From: JBJXHN01 sp046233135 | GTDB lineage: Bacteria; Pseudomonadota; Alphaproteobacteria; Rhodospirillales; Rhodospirillaceae | NCBI GenBank assembly: GCA_046233135.1 | Contig: JBJXHN010000002.1 | Span: forward strand, 310,001 to 374,000 | Length of the DNA: 64,000 nt | Direction: 5' to 3' | Part shown: positions 24,314-32,737 of the stretch, one piece after another | How the letters are laid out: the number at the start of each line of letters is the position of its first letter | How positions within the stretch are numbered: position 1 is the stretch's first letter | Notes under the pieces: generated by a model | What the model saw: only the letters and a program-made list of their open reading frames with translations | The model's database searches: none | What the model was told of the DNA's origin: nothing | Program-made: the position numbers and the translations under genes

Positions 24314-27061
24314 ATGACCGCATTAAGATTTCCTCGTCCCGCGCCGGCTGGCGGGGGGTTCCCCTGGACGCCGAAGGCGGCCCCCGGATTGGTTCGCGTG
24401 GCGCGGACCGGGGGGGATCTGGCGGACCTGCCGGTTGGCCTGTTCTCGTTCGCCGGCCAGCCGGCATCGCTGGTCCTGGCGTTTGTCTCGCCCCATTTGA
24501 ATTTCCGGTCTGTGTGCCGGGCCCTGAAGGCCCTGGCCGGCCCCGACGTGTCGGTAACGGCGGTGACCACGGCCGGGGAATTGTGCCAGGTGGCGGAAGG
24601 CGAACCCCTGTATCAGCCGACCGGCGCCAGTTGGGATTCCGTTGTGGTGCAGGTCTTCTCCCGGGACCTGATCGCCGAGGCAAGAACCTATGCCGTCCCT
24701 CTGTACACCGAGGCCCGGCGCAGCGGCAGGCCGGAGGAACGCCCCCGGAGCAGCCGGCTTGCGGCGATCCGGGATGCGCTGGCGGGGATCGTGCTGCCTT
24801 TCCCCATCGAGCATCGCGACACCCTGGCCCTGACCTTCGTCGACGGCCTGTCGGGGGCGGAGAATGACCTGATGGAGGCGGTATACCGCCTGGGGCGTTT
24901 TCCGTGCCTGTTCATCGGCGGCTCGGCAGGCGGGACGCCGGATTTCAGGCAGACCCAGTTGTTCGACGGGCGCCGGGTGCTGGAAAACCATGCGCTGCTG
25001 ACCTTCTTGAAGATGGCTCCGGGCAAGCGGTACGGCGCGTTTCGCAGCATGAACTTCCGCAAGGGCCAGGGATCGATGATCGTGCTGAAGGCCGATGCGG
25101 AGCGCCGGACCGTGGCTACCGTGGTCGACCCCCGCACGCTGGAAGTCCAGCCGGTCATCCCGGCCATGGCCCGGCTGATGGGATGTGCGGAAGACGCGCT
25201 GGAAGACCACCTGCGGGACCATACGTTCGGCATCGAACTGAACGACGAGCTGTTCATCCGCGCGGTATCCAGGATCGACCGGGAGGCGGGAGAAGTTGCC
25301 TTTTTCTGCGATATCAATACCGGCGACCGCCTGCATCTTCTGGACCGCACCGATTTCGGCGAACAAACCCGACGCGACTACACCGAATTCCTGTGCGGGA
25401 AATCGGCCCCCATCACCGGCATCCTGAACGATTGCATGTTGCGTCGCTGCGGCAATACCGAGGCGCTGGACAGCCTGGACGGCTTGTGGAACTGCCCGGT
25501 GGCTGGCTTCTCCACCTTCGGCGAAATGTTCGGGGTTAATATCAACCAGACCCTGACCGGCGTCTTTTTTTTCGATACGGACGGCCCAGGCATTCACGTT
25601 GATCCGTTCGTGGAACTGTTTCCGGTCCACTACGGTCACTTCCAGAACTCCTTTACCTTGCGCCGTCTGACCCGGCTGGCCCTGATCAACGACCTGCGGG
25701 CCAATGCCCGCTGCGACATCACCGATCACTTCGCCGAATCCCCCGGTCCGGACGGCGGAGAGATGGCGGCGATTGCCGGGCAGGCGCGCCGCGAACGGGC
25801 CTTGCGGCAGGGGCAGGAGCATCTGAAGGCCATCACCGAAAGCCTGGTCATCGGCGTTCTGCTGGTCGACGAGCGGGGCGTGGTCCGTCTCGCCAATCGG
25901 GCGGCTCGGGGGCTGCTGGGATGTGAGACCGCCGTTGCCCGCCCCCTGAGCGTCCTGCTGACCCTGGAGCGGGACTGTCGGCCGGTGGATTTCTTCGACA
26001 CGGTCGTGGCCGGTGTGCTGCGGGGGGGGAAGGCGGCTGCGGATGAAGATGCGGTCTTCCATATTGCCGGAGGCGGTGCCCGGATCAGCGTTTCCTATTC
26101 AGTGTCGGAACTGCGGCAGGCGGGGGACAGCGCCACCGCCGCCGTTGTTTCCTTCCGCTGCATCGATGCCCTGAAAACCGCCCAGCGCGAGGCCCTTCAG
26201 GCATCCCGCCTGGCCACGGTCGGGCAGCTGGCGGCGGGGATCGCCCACGAGATCAACACGCCGATCCAGTATATCGGCGACAATCTGCATTTCCTGAAAG
26301 AGGCCATGGCCACCCTGGCCACCGTCTTCGCCGAGATCCGGACCGCGGGTCAGGCAGAAGCCCCGGGCGACGTGCTGGAGCGGATCGTCCGGGAACGGGA
26401 TGTGGAGTACCTGCTGAGCGAACTGCCCGAAGCCGTGAAACAGTCTCTGGACGGGGTCGGGCAGGTGGCGCACATCGTGCGGTCCATGAAGGACTTCTCC
26501 CACCCCGGCACCTCAACCCCGGCGCTGACGGATCTGAACGAGGCGATCCGCAGCACCCTGACGGTCAGCCGCAACACCTGGAAGCATGTGGCTACCGTCT
26601 GTACCGACCTGGACCCGGATCTGCCGCAGGTGCTGTGCTTTGCCGCTGACATCAACCAGGTATTCCTGAACCTGATCATCAACGCCGCCCAGGCCCTGGC
26701 AGAGGGCGGAACCGGCAACGGTGCGCCGGGCCATATCACCATCCGCACCCGCCATGCCGACGGCTGGGTCACCATTCGCGTGGTCGACAACGGCCCCGGC
26801 ATTCCGCCTGGGGCGCGGGATCGCATCTTCGATCCCTTCTTCACCACCAAGGCGCCGGGACAGGGCACGGGGCAGGGCCTGTCCATCTGTCTGGACGTGG
26901 TCAGTCGCCGCCATGGCGGCACCCTAACGCTGGCAGAGACGGAGTCCGAGGAGGACGGTGTCGGTGCCTGCTTTCTGGTCCGTTTGCCCGTGGGCGGACC
27001 GCCGGTGCCCGGTGCGGGTGAGGCAGGGGCCGGCGAGACAAGGACGGAGGGTGAGGCATGA
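24314..27061 (+). CDS. FIST-domain sensor histidine kinase (FIST_N-FIST_C-PAS-HisKA-HATPase)
   Basis: This 915-residue kinase has no obvious membrane helix. The N-terminal half is a FIST sensory module, with FIST_N roughly 60-260 (GRFPCLFIGGSAGGTPDF) and FIST_C roughly 280-410 (NDELFIRAVSRID, CDINTGDRLHLLDRTDF, GFSTFGEMFGVNINQTLTG). FIST domains are thought to bind small ligands such as amino acids. A PAS-like region (LVIGVLLVDERGVVRLANRA) follows near 510. The kinase core has phosphoacceptor LAAGIAHEINTPIQYIGD with His near 645 and HATPase boxes NQVFLNLIINAAQAL, VVDNGPGIPPG and GTGQGLSICLDVV. GGAGGGGCC precedes the ATG. Its stop overlaps the next gene's ATG by 4 nt. Confidence 0.93.
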   Translation: MTALRFPRPAPAGGGFPWTPKAAPGLVRVARTGGDLADLPVGLFSFAGQPASLVLAFVSPHLNFRSVCRALKALAGPDVSVTAVTTAGELCQVAEGEPLYQPTGASWDSVVVQVFSRDLIAEARTYAVPLYTEARRSGRPEERPRSSRLAAIRDALAGIVLPFPIEHRDTLALTFVDGLSGAENDLMEAVYRLGRFPCLFIGGSAGGTPDFRQTQLFDGRRVLENHALLTFLKMAPGKRYGAFRSMNFRKGQGSMIVLKADAERRTVATVVDPRTLEVQPVIPAMARLMGCAEDALEDHLRDHTFGIELNDELFIRAVSRIDREAGEVAFFCDINTGDRLHLLDRTDFGEQTRRDYTEFLCGKSAPITGILNDCMLRRCGNTEALDSLDGLWNCPVAGFSTFGEMFGVNINQTLTGVFFFDTDGPGIHVDPFVELFPVHYGHFQNSFTLRRLTRLALINDLRANARCDITDHFAESPGPDGGEMAAIAGQARRERALRQGQEHLKAITESLVIGVLLVDERGVVRLANRAARGLLGCETAVARPLSVLLTLERDCRPVDFFDTVVAGVLRGGKAAADEDAVFHIAGGGARISVSYSVSELRQAGDSATAAVVSFRCIDALKTAQREALQASRLATVGQLAAGIAHEINTPIQYIGDNLHFLKEAMATLATVFAEIRTAGQAEAPGDVLERIVRERDVEYLLSELPEAVKQSLDGVGQVAHIVRSMKDFSHPGTSTPALTDLNEAIRSTLTVSRNTWKHVATVCTDLDPDLPQVLCFAADINQVFLNLIINAAQALAEGGTGNGAPGHITIRTRHADGWVTIRVVDNGPGIPPGARDRIFDPFFTTKAPGQGTGQGLSICLDVVSRRHGGTLTLAETESEEDGVGACFLVRLPVGGPPVPGAGEAGAGETRTEGEA

Positions 27062-28338
27062 TTCTCGAACTGGCGGGCTCTCCGAGCAAAACCGTGGCCG
27101 GCGCGGACAAGCTTTCCGTGCTGTTCGTCGATGACGAAGTCAACATTCTGAACGGCCTGAAGCGGTCCCTGTACCGCTGTAGGGACCATTGGGACATGCG
27201 CTTCGCCACCGGTGCGCGCCAGGCTCTGGCCCTGCTGGGGCAGCGGCCGGCGGATATGGTTGTTTCCGACATGCGCATGCCGGACCTGGACGGGGCCGAG
27301 CTGCTGTCGCGGGTGGAAGGCACCTGGCCGGGCAGCGTGCGGGTGATTCTGTCGGGCTTTGCCGAGGAGGAAACCATCCTGCGCACCGCCGGGCCGAGCC
27401 ACATCTACCTGGCCAAGCCTTGCGAGGTTGAGCGGATCATTCATCTGATGGAGCGGGTGGCCACCCTGCGGGGGATCCTCGGCGCGCCCCGCCTGCGAGA
27501 GGCGGTGGCCGGCCTCCATGGCCTGCCCACCCTGCCGGAGCATTACACCCGGCTGGTGACCGAGATGCGGCGAGAGGAGGCCTCGGCGGATTCCGTCGCT
27601 CGTATCCTGGCCGAGGACATGGCGATGACGGCCACCATCCTGAAGGTGGCCAACTCCGCCTATTTCTCCTTCGTGTGCCGGGTCAACGACATCTTCCACG
27701 CCGTGCGTCTGCTAGGGTTCGAAAAGGTGCGGGGGTTGGCGTTGAACTCCGGCCTGCTGTCGATGATGGGGGATGGGGGTGGCCTGTCGCCATTGCTCGC
27801 CCGCCTCAACCACGTGGCTCTGGAGCGGGCGGCCCTGATCGAGACCCTGGTGCGCCAGTTCGGCGGTTCGGCGGAGATGGGGGCACGGGGTTTCACGGCG
27901 GGCATGCTGTCGCCGCTGGGCAGCATGATGTTCCTTCACCTCTATCCCGATACCTACCCGGCGCTGCTGGGGCAGGGGGGGACGACACCCCTGGCCGAGG
28001 CCGAACAGGCCGCCTTTGGGGGCACCAGTGCGGAAATCGGCGCCTACCTGATGGGGTTATGGGGGTTCGACGACGATATGGTCGAAGCCGTTCTGTATCA
28101 GGATACCCCAAAGGCCTGTGTCTATCAGGGGCCGGGATTGCTGGCCTATGTGCATGTGGCACGCAGCCTGGTCCCGCTGTTCGACCCGCCGTCCCGTTGC
28201 CAGGGGGCCGCCCCCGGCAGCGCGGGTGCGCGGGGGCCGTTGCCGCTGGATGAGGGCTATCTGGCGGCGCTCGGCTTGCCGGCCGGCCTCCGGGACTGGC
28301 AGGCGCGGCTGCCGCAGGAAGAGGAGACCGTCCCATGA
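27058..28338 (+). CDS. Response regulator with HDOD output domain
   Basis: This 426-residue protein has an N-terminal receiver domain (LFVDDEVNILNGLKRSL; phosphoacceptor Asp near 71 in MVVSDMRMPDLDG; conserved Lys in YLAKPCEVE) and an HDOD domain over about 150-340 (GLPTLPEHYTRLVTEM, ILAEDMAMTATILKVANSA, AVRLLGFEKVRGLALNSG). HDOD is a non-hydrolytic relative of HD domains used in signalling. The receiver's usual switch Thr/Ser is present as Ser in VILSGFAEE. It is translationally coupled to the FIST kinase upstream and to the next regulator downstream (ATGA overlaps on both sides), so it is the likely phosphorylation partner. Confidence 0.92.
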   Translation: MILELAGSPSKTVAGADKLSVLFVDDEVNILNGLKRSLYRCRDHWDMRFATGARQALALLGQRPADMVVSDMRMPDLDGAELLSRVEGTWPGSVRVILSGFAEEETILRTAGPSHIYLAKPCEVERIIHLMERVATLRGILGAPRLREAVAGLHGLPTLPEHYTRLVTEMRREEASADSVARILAEDMAMTATILKVANSAYFSFVCRVNDIFHAVRLLGFEKVRGLALNSGLLSMMGDGGGLSPLLARLNHVALERAALIETLVRQFGGSAEMGARGFTAGMLSPLGSMMFLHLYPDTYPALLGQGGTTPLAEAEQAAFGGTSAEIGAYLMGLWGFDDDMVEAVLYQDTPKACVYQGPGLLAYVHVARSLVPLFDPPSRCQGAAPGSAGARGPLPLDEGYLAALGLPAGLRDWQARLPQEEETVP

Positions 28339-29561
28339 CTGCACCCGTTCTGGTGGTGGATGACGATGTGAACCTGCTGTCGGGCCTGCGCCGCCTGTTG
28401 CGGGGCAAGGTCGATGCCCGCTTCGTCGAGGGCGGGGAACAGGCCCTGGAGTCCCTGGAGCGCGACGGACCGCCGGCGGTGATTCTGTGTGACATGCGCA
28501 TGCGTGGGCTGGACGGGATCGAGACCCTGCGCCAGTTCCGGGAACGGGCGCCTGACACGGTGCGGCTGATGCTGACCGGCAATGCGGACATGCAAACGGC
28601 CATCGATGCCATCAACGACGGCGCCATTTTCCGTTTCCTCACCAAGCCCTGTCCGCCGGAGATTCTGGAGGCCTGCCTGTCCGCTGCCCTGCGCCAGCAT
28701 CAACTGGTGATGGCAGAGCGCGAACTGCTGGAACAGACCCTGGCGGGCAGCGTGAAGGTGCTGACCGACATGATGGCCATGGCCGCGCCCCAGGCCTTCG
28801 CCCGTTCCGCCCAGATCCTCGACTGGGTGCGGCGATTGACCCGGGAACTGCGGGTGCAGCGCTTCTGGAGGCTGGAGCTGGCGGCCATGCTGGCGCCGCT
28901 GGGCCTGCTGTCCCTGCCGCCCGAAACTCTGACCAAGGTCGAACTGGGCCTGCCGCTCGACCCGATGGAAGAGGATATGCTGGAAAGCGCCCCGGCGGCG
29001 GCGGCCGGCATCATCGGCAACATCCCCCGGCTTGATAAGGTGGCGCGCTTCGTCCTGTTGCAGAACCGGGGCATGGACGGCGCGGGTGCGCCGGGGGATG
29101 GTCCTCCGGGTACCGAACTGCCGCTGGAGGCGCGCATCCTCAAGGTCTTGAACGACCTGTGGACGCTGACCCGGGGGCGGCTGCCGGTGGCTGCCGACTT
29201 CGCCCGGCTGGATGAGCACAAGGCCCGCTATGATCCGGCGGTGCTGAAGCACGTGCGGGCCTGTCTGGAGCAGCCTGAACGGCCGCGTTTCCTGCCCCGG
29301 CGGACGGTCACGGTGCGGGTTGCCGACCTGCGCCCGGGCATGATGGTGGCCGAGGGGGTGCGCCTGGCGCCATCCGCCGGGGCGGAGCCGGGCAGCCAGG
29401 GCCGGCTGCTGCTCGCCGAGACCCTGCGGCTGTCCCACGCCCATCTGGAGATCGTGCGCAATCTGGTGCAGTTCGGCCGTCTGCCGGATGCCTTCACCAT
29501 CTATGACGAGGAGGAAGACGACCGGGAGGTGCCGGCTGAGGACGCGATTGCGGCCTCCTAA
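28335..29561 (+). CDS. Response regulator with degenerate HD-GYP-like domain
   Basis: This 408-residue protein starts with a receiver (VLVVDDDVNLLSGLRRLL, phosphoacceptor Asp near 52 in VILCDMRMRGLDG, LTGNADMQTAI, FRFLTKPC). The middle follows the HD-GYP layout but has lost its metal ligands: where HDIGK is expected it reads LAAMLAPLGLLSLP, and where HHE...DGSGYP is expected it reads QNRGMDGAGAPGDG. The C terminus (TVTVRVADLRPGMMVAEGV, LLLAETLRLSHAHLEIV) resembles the tail seen in RpfG-type regulators. It should therefore not hydrolyse cyclic di-GMP and may bind a nucleotide or protein. Last gene of the coupled cassette. Confidence 0.9.
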   Translation: MTAPVLVVDDDVNLLSGLRRLLRGKVDARFVEGGEQALESLERDGPPAVILCDMRMRGLDGIETLRQFRERAPDTVRLMLTGNADMQTAIDAINDGAIFRFLTKPCPPEILEACLSAALRQHQLVMAERELLEQTLAGSVKVLTDMMAMAAPQAFARSAQILDWVRRLTRELRVQRFWRLELAAMLAPLGLLSLPPETLTKVELGLPLDPMEEDMLESAPAAAAGIIGNIPRLDKVARFVLLQNRGMDGAGAPGDGPPGTELPLEARILKVLNDLWTLTRGRLPVAADFARLDEHKARYDPAVLKHVRACLEQPERPRFLPRRTVTVRVADLRPGMMVAEGVRLAPSAGAEPGSQGRLLLAETLRLSHAHLEIVRNLVQFGRLPDAFTIYDEEEDDREVPAEDAIAAS

Positions 29562-31348
29562 CCACCGTTCAGCATGCGGGCCAGCCGGCCGTCGGGGCGG
29601 CTGGCCAGGTCATCCCAGGTGCCGGCTTCGGCCAGCCGGCCGTGGTCGAGCACGCAGATCTGATCCGCCCCCCGCGCCAGATCGAGCCGATGGGTGATCA
29701 TGAATACGGTCATGCGATCCCGCAGGTCGGCCAGGGCGGCGGTGACCGCCTGTTCACTTTCCGGATCCAGGGCGCTGGTGGCCTCGTCGAGTACCAGAAG
29801 CCGGGGAAGGCGCAGCAGGGCACGAGCCAGGGCGAGGCGCTGGCGCTCTCCGCCCGACAGGTTGCCTCCCCGTTCCCCGACCAGGGTGTCCAGCCCCTCC
29901 GGGAAGCGCGCCAGGGTGGCGGTCAGGTGGGCCTGGGCCAGGGCGTGCCGCAGGGCGCCTTCGGGGATGTCCTCGCCATCGCCAACCATGCCCCACAGCA
30001 GGTTGGCGCGGATGGTGTCGTTGAACAGGTGCACGTCTTGGGGCACGAAGGCGGTCTGGCGGTGCCAGGCGGCCAGGTGGGCTTCCGTCAGGGGCACACC
30101 GCCCACCTCGACCATGCCCGTATCGGGCAGGCGCAGGCCCAGCAGCACATCCACCAGGGTGCTTTTCCCCGCGCCCGAGGGACCGACCACTACCGTCAGC
30201 CCACGCGCCGGCAGCGTCAGGTCCAGCGGGCCGAGGCGGAATCGCTCGATGGCGGGGGCGTCGGGGCCGCTGTCGCTGTCGGTCAGGGAGACGGTGACGT
30301 CGTGCAGCCGCACCCGATGCCATTCCGGCAGGGGGCGGGGGTCCGTGACCGGGGGCGGGCAGGCGGCACGGGCTTCGGCCATCAGGCGGCGGGCGGCGGC
30401 ATGGGCCGGCAGCTGTTCCAGCAGGGCGTTCAGATCCTGGCTGAACGTGCGGACCAGGGGCAGCAGGCGGGCGGCGACGGCGGCCAGGGTGATCAGGGGA
30501 GCCCCCTCCATCTCCAGCGGCCCCAGAGCCAACGCCAGGGCCGATGCCATCACCATAACCCCCACCACCCGCTGTATGGTGGCCAGCTTGTGGGCATGGC
30601 CGTTGGCGGCGATCAGGGCCGCCCGCACTTGCAGCGAAGCCGACCGCAGAAGGGCGCGATGGCGGTCCACGGCGCCGAAGACGCGGATGGCGCGCATGCC
30701 CGACAGGTAGGCTTCGGCCGCGCCATGCCAGGCGGACAGCACCTTGACCGACTCTCCGCCCAGGCGGTGGGTCCGGCGCATCAGGGGCAGGCCGACGATC
30801 CACAGGCTGCCCCCCAGGCCGAGCACCGCCAGTCCGGCCCAGCCGCACAGCCACAGGGTCAGCAGGGCATGGGCGGACAGGATGACCAGGCCGGTTCCGA
30901 TGGCCATGGCCCGGTCTACCGCGATGCCGGTGCGGGTGACATGGTTGGTCATGGCGGCCAGGGCATCCGCATGGCGCAGGCGCTGAAAGGCGGGCCAGCG
31001 CATGGCGCCCAGCACATCGGCGATTTCTCCCTGACGGCGGGCGACCAGATCCGCCCGCAGCCGGGTCGCCAGCCGGTGGCGCAGCAGGGTGGTGGCGCCA
31101 TGCAGGACGCTGACCAGCACCAGCCCGCACAGCAGCAGCGGCAGGGGAATTCCGCCCAGTACCGCCAGCGGCCCCGCTTCCGGCAGTTGCCCGGCGGCCA
31201 GCGCCAGCAGCACCGGCACCACCATGACCACGCCCGTACCTTCCAGCAGCGACACCAGCAGGGTCGCCCCGGCCACTTCGGCCAGCCGCTTCGGACCGGT
31301 GGCGCGCAGGTCGGCTGCCAGGCCGATCAGGTGGACCCGAATGCTCAT
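29558..31348 (-). CDS. ABC exporter, fused membrane and ATPase domains (MsbA-like)
   Basis: This 596-residue half-transporter has an N-terminal membrane domain of about six helices (residues 20-310) and a C-terminal ATPase with Walker A GPSGAGKST near 387, Q-loop FVPQDVHLF, signature LSGGERQRLALARAL near 496 and Walker B LLVLDEATSALD near 520, followed by the H-loop MITHR. Such type IV exporters flip lipids, lipid-linked glycans or peptides. It begins in a 4-nt overlap with the glycosyltransferase gene, so the cargo is probably a glycolipid or polysaccharide intermediate. Its stop overlaps the end of the convergent HD-GYP-like gene by 4 nt. Confidence 0.9.
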   Translation of the reverse strand: MSIRVHLIGLAADLRATGPKRLAEVAGATLLVSLLEGTGVVMVVPVLLALAAGQLPEAGPLAVLGGIPLPLLLCGLVLVSVLHGATTLLRHRLATRLRADLVARRQGEIADVLGAMRWPAFQRLRHADALAAMTNHVTRTGIAVDRAMAIGTGLVILSAHALLTLWLCGWAGLAVLGLGGSLWIVGLPLMRRTHRLGGESVKVLSAWHGAAEAYLSGMRAIRVFGAVDRHRALLRSASLQVRAALIAANGHAHKLATIQRVVGVMVMASALALALGPLEMEGAPLITLAAVAARLLPLVRTFSQDLNALLEQLPAHAAARRLMAEARAACPPPVTDPRPLPEWHRVRLHDVTVSLTDSDSGPDAPAIERFRLGPLDLTLPARGLTVVVGPSGAGKSTLVDVLLGLRLPDTGMVEVGGVPLTEAHLAAWHRQTAFVPQDVHLFNDTIRANLLWGMVGDGEDIPEGALRHALAQAHLTATLARFPEGLDTLVGERGGNLSGGERQRLALARALLRLPRLLVLDEATSALDPESEQAVTAALADLRDRMTVFMITHRLDLARGADQICVLDHGRLAEAGTWDDLASRPDGRLARMLNGG

Positions 31349-32571
31349 GATCTGTGTCCTCGCGCGAGTCCGATAGTCTCGATAAACCGGGGGGTGACAT
31401 GGTCCGGGGCGAAATGGGTCTCCGCATAGGCCCGCGCCCGCCGCCCGGCGGCCTCCCGCTCCTCCGCATCGGCCCACAGGGCCTCGGCGGCGGCCAGGAA
31501 AGCGGCGGTATCGGTGGGTTCGACCACGGCGCCGGCCTCCGCCTCCCGCAGCACCCGGGCGCTGCGGTTGGTGCCGGGCAGGGACGCGAGCAGGGGACGG
31601 CCGGCGGCCAGGCAGGTCAGCACCTTCGAGGGCACGGATAGCGCGCCGGCGTAGGGTTCCAGGATCGCCACGGCCACATCGGCGGCGGCGAGCATCGCCG
31701 GCAGCTGTTCCGGCGGCTGGTAATCCAGCAGCAGCAGACCGTTCAGCGCCTCTCCCCGGTCCGCCTTGCGGGCCTCCAGCCACGCCCGCCCGGCCCCTTG
31801 CGAGGCCACCACCACCCGCGCCCGGCCGGCGAAACGGGCGGCGAGGTCGGCCAGCAGGGCGGGATTGTGCTTCAGTCCCAGGGTGCCGGCGTAAAGGAAC
31901 ACCGTCTCCTCGCCTGTCGGTGCGATGCCGTGGGCGGTGCGCCAGGCCGCAGCGTCCGCCGGGGCGGGGCGGGGGGACAGGGGCGCCCAGTTGGGGATGA
32001 CGGAGATCCGCTCCGCCGCCACGCCGCCGGCGGTGAGCAGGGGCACGAAGTCTTCGGTGATCGCCACCACCGCCTCAGCCCGGGCCAGGGCGCCGAACTC
32101 CAGGGGGCGGAACAGGGCGGCGGCGATCCCGGCGGCCGGGCGGAAGGGAGCGGGCAGCGTCCGCCGCAGCATGGTTTCCAGCACCGGAGTGAAGATGTCC
32201 TGCAGCCACCACACCAGGGGGATGCCCAGCCGTCGGCAGGTGCGGTGCAGCCGCCGCTGGATTAGTGGCGGCGTGTTGGCCGACAGGACCGCGTCCGGCC
32301 GTTCGCGCGCCACGGCCTCGGCGAGCCGGCGGCCGTAGGCCCGTTCTCGCAGCAAGCGGCGGGCCAACTGGTATTTGGGCAGGGGGCGGCCCTCGCCCAG
32401 GGCGGTGACGGACAGACCGGTCGGATCGTCGGCCGTTGCGGCCATGCGGCCCTGGGGGGCGCCGGCGTCGCGGGAATACAGATGGGCGACCCGATGCCCC
32501 TGGCCGGCCAGCCAGCGGGACAGCTCCAGGGGAAAGGCGTAGCCGCCGTAATCGTGGACAAGCAGATGCAT
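31345..32571 (-). CDS. Glycosyltransferase family 4-like protein
   Basis: This 408-residue GT-B fold enzyme has an N-terminal Rossmann half (MHLLVHDYGGYAFPLELSRW, LPLVWW-like LGIPLVWWLQDIFTPVLE) and a C-terminal half with the nucleotide-sugar binding pattern (ISVIPNWAPLSP, VFLYAGTLGLKHNP, and AILEPYAGALSVPSKVLTCL with the EPYxxxxxPxK signature). It adds a sugar to a lipid-linked acceptor; donor and acceptor are not readable. The ATG at 32571 sits about 120-170 nt from the divergent Wza-like gene. Stop and ABC exporter start overlap (ATGA), implying coupled function. Confidence 0.9.
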   Translation of the reverse strand: MHLLVHDYGGYAFPLELSRWLAGQGHRVAHLYSRDAGAPQGRMAATADDPTGLSVTALGEGRPLPKYQLARRLLRERAYGRRLAEAVARERPDAVLSANTPPLIQRRLHRTCRRLGIPLVWWLQDIFTPVLETMLRRTLPAPFRPAAGIAAALFRPLEFGALARAEAVVAITEDFVPLLTAGGVAAERISVIPNWAPLSPRPAPADAAAWRTAHGIAPTGEETVFLYAGTLGLKHNPALLADLAARFAGRARVVVASQGAGRAWLEARKADRGEALNGLLLLDYQPPEQLPAMLAAADVAVAILEPYAGALSVPSKVLTCLAAGRPLLASLPGTNRSARVLREAEAGAVVEPTDTAAFLAAAEALWADAEEREAAGRRARAYAETHFAPDHVTPRFIETIGLARGHRS

Positions 32572-32737
32572 CGGGATCCGGGGCCGGAGACGAAACGAAG
32601 GGGCGCAGGGTAGCAAGCCCGCGACCGCAGCGCGAGGCCGGGGTTGGGCTGTGGGTGTGCGTGATGGCGGAGCGGGCCGGGACCGTGGCATGGTAGGGCC
32701 GTCTGTCGCCCGATCCCTTGCCGAGAGGTTCCCGTTC

